Below, piece by piece: positions 11,773-21,105 of a stretch of DNA of 64,000 nt (position 1 is its first letter; each line of letters opens with the position of its first letter). Source of the stretch: Sphaerosporella brunnea (Eukaryota > Ascomycota > Pezizomycetes > Pezizales > Pyronemataceae); assembly GCA_008704415.1 (NCBI GenBank), contig VXIS01000038.1, positions 124,001 through 188,000 of the forward strand, written 5' to 3'. The notes beneath the pieces were generated by a model, which did no database searches, had not been told where the DNA came from, and was given only the letters and a program-made list of their open reading frames with translations. A program made the translations under genes and the position numbers.

Positions 11773-11900
11773 GTCCATCCCTGACTGTGGACTATAGTCG
11801 ACCGACTGGGTAATCCAGTTCAGTCGGCATTGGCGGTGGACTAGCGCGACGTGGTCCAGTCCAGTCTGAGGGGGTAGGCGACTGCAGTCGACTGGGGACA
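11773..11900. repeat. CAGTC-rich repeat upstream of the 12-kb gene
   Basis: Repeated gtccagtc, cagtcgac and gactgcagtcgact motifs with short palindromes. A similar block lies downstream at 12552-12700 (tgcagtcgaaggg, gactgcagtcc, gtcgtccagtccag). The two blocks bracket the gene at 12052-12438 and may be ends of an element or parts of one dispersed repeat. Confidence 0.4.
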
Positions 11901-12051
11901 CCGTTTGGGTAATATTTTGGGGGGTGGGTTTGGAGTCAAGGATTGTTTGTACATATTTTTCTTTCTGTTCTCGGTAACTTTCCCTCTTTGCCACGCGACA
12001 AGTTCCATCCACCTACTGCTGAATCACCAACCTTCGCTACCTTCTCGTGCA

Positions 12052-12438
12052 ATGGGGGCTGAGGATAGCATCACCTCCTCACATAGCGTGCCTTCGTCGC
12101 AATCGTCAGCGCTTTCCTCCATTCCAAGCGGTGTTTTGACACCAACGTTGTCCAGCAACCCTGCTAAGAACGGTGATGTCGAGGATACATCCATCCCCAA
12201 CGCCTTTTTGAGCAAAAAGAAGTCGAATAAAAGCATCATTTGGCTTCCGGAAAATGGCTGCGGGGTAACAGTTGCCGGGAAGGCACTATGGCGACGCAAT
12301 AGATGTAAGTGGCACCGATGAGATCGCGTTTCCATGTCCATGAAGTTCCATGTCCATGCCTGCTGACTGACTGTAGGCTCGAACCCTCGCACTGCCCAGT
12401 ATTTTGCAATCAAGAAGTTCAAGGGCATTGATCAATGA
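12052..12438 (+). CDS. Two-exon hypothetical small basic protein
   Basis: Exon 1 is 12052-12304 and exon 2 is 12377-12438, giving 104 residues. The 72-bp intron has a GTAAGT donor, a ctgactgac branch region and a TGTAG acceptor. Splicing is phase 1, exactly restores the frame and reaches TGA at 12436. The N-terminal half is Ser/Thr/Pro rich (SSHSVPSSQSSALSSIPSG). The C-terminal half is basic (LSKKKSNKS, ALWRRNR, FAIKKFKG) with the segment IIWLPENGCGVTVAGKALW. A pyrimidine-rich tract (11951-12000) precedes the ATG, as is common near fungal transcription starts. The frame stays open upstream to 11905, so the start is chosen as the ATG that begins the protein-like part. I do not recognise the family; a Ser-rich tail plus a basic core could be a nucleic-acid-binding or element-encoded protein. 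Confidence 0.62.
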
Positions 12439-13080
12439 TCATTATGATACGGGGTGCTAGATAGTTACATAAGTATTAAGAAGAATTGGCACTGTTTCTA
12501 CTCTAAACACCGGTCTTATATGTGTGCCCCAGCACGAATCATCCGATCTTTGAACTGTATTCAACTGCAGTCGAAGGGACCGCCGTTGACTGCAGTCCAT
12601 CTCAGGTATTGCAGTCGGTTGTAGTCTGAGGTGCGGACTTGACCGCGATACGTCGTCCAGTCCAGGCCCAAGCCAGGACTGGACCAGACGGACCGCGGAG
12701 AATACTGGTTACATCTCCGGTTTCAAACCCTCATTCTGCTCGACTGTCTGGCATCGGGGGACGCTGTATGGGCGCATGCCGGCAAGTCGGTCAGTACAAC
12801 CACCACAGTTTCCTAACTTTCTGTATTTATAAGTTGAATTACGGATGTATACCTCAACGGAATTTATACTTGGGCAACGCGTTTGAACGCCTGACTGTTG
12901 CCTACACATTTCAGCGTTGCTGCCCAGCGGATAGTAGGTGGATTTTGACCCACATGGACCGTAGTATCAATTTAGCTAACATTATACAGCACGGTATAAG
13001 CCACAAGATAGTGTTTCACTGTGCTCAGGTGCCAACCCTAGTGGTGGAGGAGCGGTAGTTGTCATAAGGGGTCCCTGAGG
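12439..13080. other. Repeat block, then no confirmed gene
   Basis: 12552-12700 holds the second CAGTC-rich block. A 139-codon ORF (12639-13058) overlaps it. Its C-terminal half looks protein-like (HKIVFHCAQVPTLVVEER) but has no domain and no compatible exon that I can find. Confidence 0.3.
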
Positions 13081-13318
13081 TATGGCGCAAGCGGCCTTAA
13101 ACCGACCCATCGCTCAAAGATTCCCCGACTTCAATAACATCTCAAGATTGCGCGACTGGTGGAGGCCAGCGCTGCAGTCTTACAGAGCGCATCTTATTTA
13201 GGGAACGGAAGGGCTGTTTCCCCAGAGTTCTCACGTGGTGATCAGTTGATTATAAACAGTCGTTGCCGTCTCGTCTCCACCACAACTGACGGGTCGGTTT
13301 AAGGACGCTTGCTCCATA
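13081..13318 (+). mobile_element. MITE family M1, copy 1 (238 bp)
   Basis: Imperfect inverted ends: left tatggcgcaagcggccttaa, right reverse complement tatggagcaagcgtccttaa. The interior matches the reverse complement of 24828-25050 (anchors ctgtttcccc, gcgcatcttattta, gcgcgactggtgga). There are no coding frames. The terminal TA could be part of a TA target site. Confidence 0.75.
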
Positions 13319-14005
13319 CGTCCTGCCTTTGCCACAACGAAATGGCATATTCGGAGAACAGAAACCAGCCAGTTCCCACCACAACCTAGGCAGCTTATAG
13401 TACCAATTTTGAACATCAGTTATGCACAAACGGAGCTCACAATGGGCACAAGACCAGCGGGGTTTTGATTTTTCTTTTGTTGAGCCGCCTTCGCGCTGTA
13501 AACCGAACTCTCATCGCGCATAGTCGGACGCAAGTGCAATGCTTTGGGAGGTAGTCGACGCTGTCCGATATATTTCTTTATTGTTTGTTCGCTTGCAGAG
13601 GCACTTATGGGCGGGTATCCGGCTATTGTCCGAACCACGCCAGTTAGAGCCTGCTATCCATTCCAAAGGCAGGGCCCAGATTCAAATCATCATGCAAACA
13701 CAGAAGAGTGTAGCGTCAAGGCGGTGGTTGTTGTCACACGGTCGATCTGACATCTTGGGATGGATTGCAATATGGTACGCCTCCACCTGGGAGGTTCTTA
13801 TTGCACAAGAACATTCACATCAACCAGAATCTGAGTTTGCACAAGTCGGGGAATGCGCGGTGTCAATAGACAAACATTCAGGTTGCGCTGCGGTTTTACG
13901 CGCTTTGCAACAACAGAGTGAATTGTAGCTCCTGCATGTTTGCAATGGAAATGGCTCTGATCTTGGGGGGGCAACGTAAACTTGGCATCCCATCCCCACC
14001 AATTT
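13319..14005. other. 129-codon ORF of doubtful status
   Basis: An ATG-to-TAG frame at 13539-13928 is intact and contains a splice-acceptor-like ctttattgtttgttcgcttgcag inside it (near 13595). No domain is seen and the opposite strand is also open, so I do not call it a gene. Nothing else is apparent. Confidence 0.3.
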
Positions 14006-14013
14006 GTGCTCAC

Positions 14014-14641
14014 TAGGGCCCTCAATAGTCCACACAGATTCAGGCCGGCATAAGAAAAGTCTGCATATCTGGGAGATGCCGGTCGGTGCACGCTATTCTT
14101 GAACAATGTGCGGTCGGTCATTGTGCCAAACACGGGGCCACTACAAGCGCTGATCGTTGGTTCTGCCGCAACGAAAGCGTCAATTGCAATCAAAAGACCA
14201 GTCGATCCACCCCAAAAACAACAACTCGGATGACAGTCGGACTACTGCGGAGCCGAAAGGTTCACAAATCTCGCAAGTTCGACGCGCTTTGACCCAGAAA
14301 ATACAGGTCAGAAAAGAGGCGGATGCATATGGCTGACAATATGCGCAGAAATACCAAGATTTCGGAACAGCAGGCGGCAGAGATGGAAAGGTAGCTGGAG
14401 GTCCTTCCGGTTGTTGAATCTGTATCTCACGTTCATGTTTCTTTCCTTGATGTATGTGTAAGCAAAAAACTATAGATGCATGGCGGGCCCGGCTGGCGCC
14501 GGGTACTTCTGCGCCTGGCAGGCGCCTGGGTCTCGATTCAAAAAGGCTGGTCCAAACAGGGCGTCATTTTGAAAGCCAGTTTGAACCAGTCCGGTTCCGG
14601 CTGCGCTCACAGCCGGACTGGCCGGACTTTCGCCAGCCCTG
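14014..14641 (+). mobile_element. hAT-A element, diverged copy
   Basis: The left end is diverged (tagggccctcaatagtcc); the right end is actggccggactttcgccagccctg. The interior follows the copy at 15284 (cggtcggtcattgtgcc, ggggccactacaagcgc, ccccaaaaacaacaactcgg) and keeps the transposase-terminal gagatggaaaggtagctgg at about 14378-14396. The flanks gtgctcac and cacaacag do not match, so this is an older or truncated copy. Confidence 0.7.
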
Positions 14642-14765
14642 CACAACAGCCTTAAACGTCTGTTCGTGATGACCGACACTTTGCCGTATCGATCCAAACG
14701 GTAAACACTGGAGATGCAATAGATGTTCGTGGCTCCAGTCTCGCACCAAATACTGTGCAAGGCAA

Positions 14766-14975
14766 TTGTTTGCCTAACGTTCGTGAACGTGCACCAGCCG
14801 AACATCCTGCATGCTGTCATACACATTGCAGGTTGAACCTCGTACTTCCGACCGGCCTCCCACCTCGCAACCGTTATTTGCTGATGTTGCCGCCTGCTAG
14901 GTCGTTTATGACTTACAGCTCCACTTAGCTTGATTCAATTGAAGACCCAGGCAAGCGAGTCCCAGCGAGAGAGTT
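14766..14975 (+). repeat. Dispersed repeat R1, copy 2
   Basis: Matches 6866-7115 with a few deletions (anchors gccgaacatcctgcat, cacctcgcaaccg, gttgccgcctgctaggtcg). Again it lies 3' of a hAT-A copy. Confidence 0.6.
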
Positions 14976-15275
14976 TGAAATGCGCGGTTGACGATTGTAC
15001 GTCCCACAATCCCATGGCTTGCTGCAAGAAGCATAGTTACGTCGTGCTAGGCACGTGACACTGACTACGAAACGGACAAACCAAACCCGCAAACAGTTGA
15101 AGAACAAATAACACGTAACACCTCATTTCCTCATTTAAAGCGTCCAACATCTGCATTGAGGTGCCTCATTATGTAAGAGTGGCCCGTATTGGTTGGCTGG
15201 CTAAATACCGCAGAACGCAGTAGTTTTCTTCTTTGCAAACGACCCGCTCACCCTGAGCTTCAGTGAACGTCATTG
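14976..15275. other. No recognisable gene
   Basis: Short ORFs only, no repeats recognised. Confidence 0.45.
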
Positions 15276-15283
15276 TTCAAAAC

Positions 15284-16147
15284 CAGGGCGGTCAATAGTC
15301 CGGCCGGCCGCCAGGTGAAACAGGGCCCCACGGAGTGGGTCAGGCCATGCAGGTGATGTGGCAAGCCCGACAGGTTCGGGTCGGCGTGAGAAAAACCTGG
15401 ACACCTGATAGGTGGCGGCCGGTGCCCGGTATCCTGATGTAGGGCCGCGTCGGTCATTGTACCGAACGCGGGGCCACTAAAAGCGCGAATCGTTCGCAGC
15501 TAAAGCGTCGATCGCAATCAAACTACTGGTCGATTCACCCCAAAAACAGCAACTCGGACGAGAGTCGGAATAAAACGGAGCGGAACTGCTGTCATTTTGC
15601 TCGCATATCACGCCGTTGAATCCAAACACAGAAGCTCGGACGAGATGCTCAGAACGTGTGTTCAGCGGGTGAGAGTATCCTTTGAAGTTGGTGTTGATGG
15701 AAGCATCACTAATAATTCCCAGGGGTTCATACGCAATTACGGATCAGCGGGGTTCCTTGGGAGACGATGTTATCGAAGCCATAGAATTCCTCAAATCCCG
15801 GGCGAGGGAAGATCTGATATATGGCGCCGGGTCTCAAATGAGCATATGCTGATTGGCTTGGAACATCAGGCTGCGGAGAGGGATGTGTAGCTGGAGATCC
15901 TTCAGGTTGCTGAATATGTATCTCGCGTTCATGTTTCTTTCCTTGATGTATGTGTAAGCAAAAAAATACAGATGTCTGGCGGGCCCGCAGGGCGCCGGGT
16001 TCTTCTGGACCTGGCAGGCGCCCGTAGGCGCCTGGATCTCGATGCACAAAGCCTGGTCCAAACGGGGCGTGATTTCAAAAGCCCGTTTCAATCAGTCCGG
16101 TTCAGGCCGCGTTCAAAGCCGGACTGGCCGAACGTTTGAGAGCCCTG
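15284..16147 (+). mobile_element. hAT-A unit A, with transposase C-terminal remnant
   Basis: Starts CAGGGCGGTCAATAG and ends GAGAGCCCTG. Between about 15655 and 15890 the plus strand keeps pieces of a hAT dimerisation domain: a cgtgtgttcagcgggtgag stretch (the Glu-Arg-Val-Phe-Ser motif region), then SLGDDVIEAIEFLKS, then a frame ending in TAG at 15888. Frames are broken between these pieces, so it is non-autonomous. The TAG position is shared with other copies at about 4837, 6756, 14391 and 53711. Confidence 0.75.
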
Positions 16148-16471
16148 ATGGTCACCACGCCACCGAGGGCTCGACAAACGCACGGGAGCATGCACTTGGT
16201 CCGAACATAGGCCAACCTGACGGGCGGGCTCAAGGACAAGATGATCACGATACAGTTATGAAAACACTCTGCAGCAGGTTGCAGATTTGATTTGGCAGCG
16301 ACATCGACAAAAAAAATGCGTACATAAAACCCGCCGCGAACCGAAAACAGGATAACCTCAAGCCACCGCAAAAAAAAATCGCAAGCAAACGCAGCGCCGT
16401 GTCGAAACAGAAAATTATTCTTTTGTTAACGCCTACGATGCCCGAAAAGCAAAGGCGCAGTGACGACCAAT

Positions 16472-17296
16472 TCACAGCCCGGCGTCAGCCCGTCCCGCAA
16501 AGCGGGCAGCAATCTGTCTGGCAACCTCACGCACCAACGCATTGGCGAGTTCGCCGAACTCCAGATAAATCTCGTTCATCCTCTCCATCGCCTCGCTCTA
16601 GCGTTGGAGCTGCTCACGCAGCGCTGCGTTTCGGGTGGACAGCTCGAGGACTAACTCTGAAGGTGTCGGCATCGCTGGTATTGTCTCCTGCACCCAGATG
16701 GGAACGTTGCTTCCGGCCTGATATGCGGCGAGGAACTCGTCGTCGAGGCGGTTCATTTCTTGCATTAGGTGCGCCTCATCCTCCCTGTTGGTGGCAGCAG
16801 CAGCGGCGGAGCGCGGCTGAGTACCGACTGTCGGATCGCCGCTGTTGTCGAGGCGGTTAACCTCGCACAGCTGGTTCTGGAGACCTACTTCGACTTCCAT
16901 GTTGTCGCTGTCCTTGATCGCTTGGCTACAGTTCCCATGCAGGTCTGCAGTGGGTATGGCAACCGGCATATATTGCATCGTCGTGCCATCGCCGTGATCG
17001 AGCAGCATGATGTATCCGGAGTCAGGTGTAACAGGGCTCTCAGCCGTCAAACCGACATCTTGAGCAATGGCCTTGACCTGGTCTGACTCCGTGCAAATGG
17101 GAGTAGACTCCTCGACGCTGTTGACGTCGGCCGCCCCGTGGGCTTCAACAGCACTGGACTGGTTCGTAGCTGGGTGAGGATCTTTGGTCGCGTACATGAC
17201 GACTACGTGTGGGCTGTGTATCGGAGTTTGGCTTGTCGGGTTGCAATTGTAGTTGTTGGGAACTGACGGTTCGGAGATGCAGGCTGAGGGACACAT
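16472..17296 (-). CDS. Coiled-coil ORF with an in-frame TAG
   Basis: From ATG at 17296 the frame is open for 232 codons, meets TAG at 16600-16598, then continues in the same frame for 41 codons to TGA at 16472. The N-terminal part is rich in Asn, Ser, Thr and Pro. A central acidic, Ala-rich stretch leads to a helical C-terminus (LVLELSTRNAALREQLQR before the TAG, SEAMERMNEIYLEFGELANA after it). Helix periodicity appears to continue through the TAG, so the stop probably interrupts a once continuous coiled coil. It lies wholly inside the DNA enclosed by the two hAT-A units. I recognise no family. Readthrough, a C-to-T change from a Gln codon, or a real 232-residue product are all possible. Confidence 0.45.
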
Positions 17297-17393
17297 CAGC
17301 AGGCTTTATATGCTGCCCAGAGGGTACAAACGGCGGGCTCGATATCACCGGGTTTGGGTACAAATCGCCAGGCTTTAGAAGTGCGCATGGAAC

Positions 17394-17818
17394 CAGGGCT
17401 GTCAATAGTCCGGCCGGCCGCCAGGTCAAATGGGGCCTCACGGAGTGGGTCAGGTCGGGCCGCTGAGGTGGCAAGCCAGCCAGGTTCGGGCCGGCATAAG
17501 AAAAACCTGGGGCGTATGCTGAGTGCCTTGGAACAGCGCGGTGCGCAGATGGAGGGGTATCTGGAGGTCCTTCAAGTTGTTGAATCTGTACCTCACGTTT
17601 ATGTGTCTTTCCTTGATGTATGTGAAAGGAAAAAACTACAGATGTCTGGCGGGCCGGCAGGGCGCCGGGGACTTCTGGACCTGGCAGGTGCCTGTAGGCG
17701 CCTGGGTCTCGATCCTAAAAGCCTGGTCCAAACGGGCCGTCATTTCAAAAGCTCGTTTCAATCAGTCCGGTTTCAGTCCACGCTCAAGGCCGGACTGGCC
17801 GGACTTTTGACAGCCCTG
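17394..17818 (+). mobile_element. hAT-A unit B, 425-bp MITE
   Basis: Starts CAGGGCTGTCAATAG and ends CTTTTGACAGCCCTG. It is an internally deleted copy: the left about 130 bases join directly to the conserved 3' part (tttccttgatgtatgtg, then gcctggtccaaacgggcc). At the site where the other copies have TAG this one has TAT. Its right flank, TTCAAAAC, matches the left flank of unit A. Confidence 0.8.
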
Positions 17819-17887
17819 TTCAAAACCCACTGCAGAAAACGATAGCTTCCAATTGGTCGGCTTAGGAACGCGAATCATTGGCACGGC

Positions 17888-18185
17888 GTGGTAGGACAGA
17901 CCCAATGCGATGTATGTGAGATGAGGACATCTGGGTGCCGTTCTGCATCATTCAATGTGGATACAATTTCTCACTCACATGGCGTTGCTGGTGCTGGCAT
18001 ATTCTTAGCGTGTCAGCCACAGTACAGAATATTCTTAGCGTGCCAGCCACAGTACAGAATATGCTTAGCGTCAACGCCATGCCACCAAAAAATTGAGCAA
18101 TGGCAACCGATGTCATCCGTTAAGTCGAAACCGAGTTTGTTCAAGCGTAAGGTGCGATGACTGCAGCTATGGACCAAAATTGAAC
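17888..18185 (+). repeat. Dispersed repeat R2, longest copy
   Basis: Joins the parts seen separately at 7127-7285 and 9993-10185. It contains two 28-bp units of cagccacagtacagaatatt followed by cttagcgt, then gcgtcaacgccatgcc and tatggaccaaaa. No coding content. Confidence 0.7.
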
Positions 18186-19900
18186 TTCGTAGCTCTAAAG
18201 ACATGCGCCGCCTGCTTCGCGCGATCGACGCGTGGGAAGAAGATGAAGCCCCTATCCCAGAAACCGTCCAGACCATTGTAGACGCATTGCTTGAAAACGA
18301 ACAACCGCGATCGATGCGAAGCCAATCCGATGCAGCTGCCGAAGCTGTCGCTAGCAACGCTTGACACGCGAAAAAAAATGCTTGAAACAACGGAAGATTC
18401 CTTCTGCTGCTATTGCGGATCGGCTGCATACAGGTCCACATTCTTTGCCGGATCCTACATCATTGCGAAGGCGAATGTTAATGCGACCTTAGTAGCGACG
18501 AAGGACAAGCAACAGCAAGAATGCGAACTGCATGGATGCGCGGAGGCGTGCCCGAGGAATCGTTGCCCAGTGACATAGGAAGGGCTCTGTGTACGTGCCT
18601 ACTGGACTGCAATGTAGCGGGAATCACATTCCGTAACATCGACAGCCCTGTGTATCTTTCAGTGTTCATGCCGTCGTCTGCTGACTCAGCTCCATCGGCG
18701 TTCGGTCCGCTCACTGCTTCCCTCTAGCTCGTGTCTCTTGTTGATCACGTCTACGAGGCCTTCCTCGAGACAAAAGGCAGAAACGCAGCCTACGATAGGA
18801 TATCTTGAATTATTCATGTGACAAATCACGACCGGTGCCTATTTGCAGTCTTGAGCTGCTTCTGTGCTTGCAACACTTTATCAGTCCTTTGACCGAGGCT
18901 CGAATTGTCGCTGCAGGGTGCAGTACGCACTTGACGCTGCAAGGCATCGCAGTCATAGCCCTGCGCGCGGATCGCGCCGTGTATGGTGGCGTGCAGGAGG
19001 AAAGTGGTGAGCCCCAGTGGACACATGGCCGGTGCCTGTTCAGAGGGATTCACACCACCCGTCGGCCGCACTTCAGTCTCATTGGCGATCGCTGAAGGTG
19101 GTGATTTTGTTTGCCAGCGCCATCGTCGGGGGTGTCACCTACTGCGACGGGTATGCTCCACTTCAGGCCAACCGATGAATTGCGCTCTGACATCCCGATA
19201 CAGTGAACTCCAAATGCCGGCCCCCGTAAAACCGATCGAAAGCTCAGCTTCGTTGGGTGTGCGTTCGCAGAGATATAGCCAGGTCGGGTAAACGACGTGC
19301 GATCTGCGGTCAAAGCTCTGTCCCCAATGGCTGTTAATTATCCTCTGGAGGCCGGCCACAATAGGCGCCCTCCATTGGCATCGATCCAAGGCACATATCT
19401 GAGCATCCACCCAATGGCGCGAACCAACGAAGTCGGGACCCGTCGGTGCAAGCCGTGTGCATGTCGTGAATCCGCAATTCACCTGCTTGCACGGTCTCGT
19501 CATCTGGCTCAATCACTATCTTGCAGTCCCACCGCTTGGGCGTCCCCCGATGATCCTTCGCGTGGTTAGTTAAGGCCAGTTGAAGATAATCCCCTTGGTG
19601 GAATGCAGACGTCAGGCTGTGAGCTAACAACAGCGCCCAGTGAGGTCAAAGGGATCATTCCCATGGTCGAATACATCTTACACGAGCTGGTGCTCCATAT
19701 CGACCGCACCGGCTCATCGACCCAGAAATCGCACCGATAAAGCCTTTGGTTTCGCTACCCTCATAAATTGGTGATTGGTCGCAAAAATATGTTCCCAAGC
19801 ATTTTCGTCGCTTCTTCCATTCCGTCCGGATGCATTCGGATCCTAGTTTATGTCATTACATATATCCACTTCTTCAGGCGTCGGAACTACGAACCGTCGT
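18186..19900. other. No recognisable gene
   Basis: ORFs of up to 142 codons occur on both strands but none has a domain, and they shadow each other. No element ends seen. Confidence 0.4.
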
Positions 19901-20660
19901 CGCACGGCTATCGTCGGGGTTGGGGCGCCGCACATGCGATACCATCCCGTCCACAAAGCATTTCCCTAACCCACCGTCCAACGACACCATGAACAATGAC
20001 GGCCACATTCCCGCCTTCAACGGCCAGGCGCAGGCGGGTGGCCATCGGGCCCACGTCGTCCAGCGACCGCAGCAGTGTACATACCAACAGCGCCGACCAA
20101 ACCGTGCCTTCACCAATTGAAGCTGACCAGTTCCAGTCGCTCGGCCCAGCCACAGCACACGTGACATGCGCTTCCATCGCGCCGCCCCCCACTGAAGCCG
20201 CTACCGCTGCTGCCGACAGTGCCCTCAGCCACAACCATGCACGACGCGCCGCCGCATGGACTGCTCCAGTTGCTCGTCGCACCCGGACGCCAGCGATTCA
20301 ACATTTCGCCCCACGTTCTCCGCCGTCGAATAATCGATTCCCTGCAGCTGGAAGGTACGCTTCTCGCTGGCAGCAACAGCGCCTGGCCGCGCACCGAAAC
20401 GCCGACTGCGCCGCTGACACACCCCCGGACCAGCGCCTGCTCACCCGCCAACCGTGCCACCCGAAGCCCTCGGCACAGATGCCACAGCCATCGTCCTGGC
20501 GCTGCCCCGGTCTACGCGTGCTCTGATCCATTCGCATCGCGTTCAGTCCGTACCGCCTGCAGCATGGGATTATCAGCTCCCGAGATCTCCCGGCCGATTG
20601 TCCATTTGTTCCTGGCCCGCATTTTCCGCAATGGCCAGCCCGCCACCGTGAACGCGTGAG
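19901..20660. other. Open on both strands; possible decayed coding region
   Basis: Minus-strand frames contain protein-like stretches (VWSALLVCTLLRSLDDVGPM, TAENVGRNVESLASGCDEQL) that need frameshifts to join. Plus-strand frames over the same bases are equally open (RRRIIDSLQLEGTLLAG). I cannot decide the strand and recognise no family. Confidence 0.25.
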
Positions 20661-21103
20661 AAACGCATGAATACCGGAGGAAGGAGTTGAGTTCACTCGG
20701 ACTTGGCTGGTCTTGCGGTCGTGTATGTCTGTCCATCCAACTGACCACGGAAAGCAGCAATGACATGTCACAACGCGTGTCTCCAGAGTGCGAAAGTCGG
20801 GAGATATTCGCCACCTATTACCCTGGCAATCCGAAGTCCATCCCGGCCAGCCTTCGCACGCCTCCACTAAATTATTAGACAGCCCATGTATTCGCGAGAG
20901 CCAATAGAAAGGTCTCCGCACCGCACCGAGGCGGGGAATATTCAATAGCCCGGCTGCACAGTCTAGCTGCCGGAGTGGCTGTGTCTGCAAAACGTACCGA
21001 GCGCTATATCCTGTGAATCATCAATGGCGGGTCCCCTGCCCAGAGCAACACAGCCGGTGGAGCAGTCAACGATTCAGCCCAACGGCCTGTTCAGCTCGGC
21101 TTG
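20661..21103. other. No recognisable gene
   Basis: Short ORFs only. The Tc1/mariner element begins at the right edge. Confidence 0.45.
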
Positions 21104-21105
21104 TA

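Larger units (their letters stand above)
15284..17818 (+). mobile_element. Composite hAT-A structure, 2535 bp
   Basis: Two hAT-A units in the same orientation, 15284-16147 and 17394-17818, enclose 1246 bases of unrelated DNA. The outermost ends are flanked by an identical 8-bp sequence TTCAAAAC (15276-15283 and 17819-17826). The inner ends are flanked by atggtcac and catggaac, which do not match each other or the outer flanks. The order of ends is left, right, left, right, which excludes simple nesting. The most direct reading is that both units and the DNA between them moved as one block, as composite transposons do. Recombination between two copies is the alternative. The enclosed DNA carries the coiled-coil ORF at 16472-17296. 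Confidence 0.65.

Noticed and set aside
15284..17818. Nested insertion of one hAT copy inside another
   Set aside because: The order of ends is left-right-left-right. Nesting would give left-left-right-right.
20298..20990. 230-codon minus-strand ORF
   Set aside because: Cys/Arg/Trp-rich translation typical of a shadow frame, with no recognisable family.
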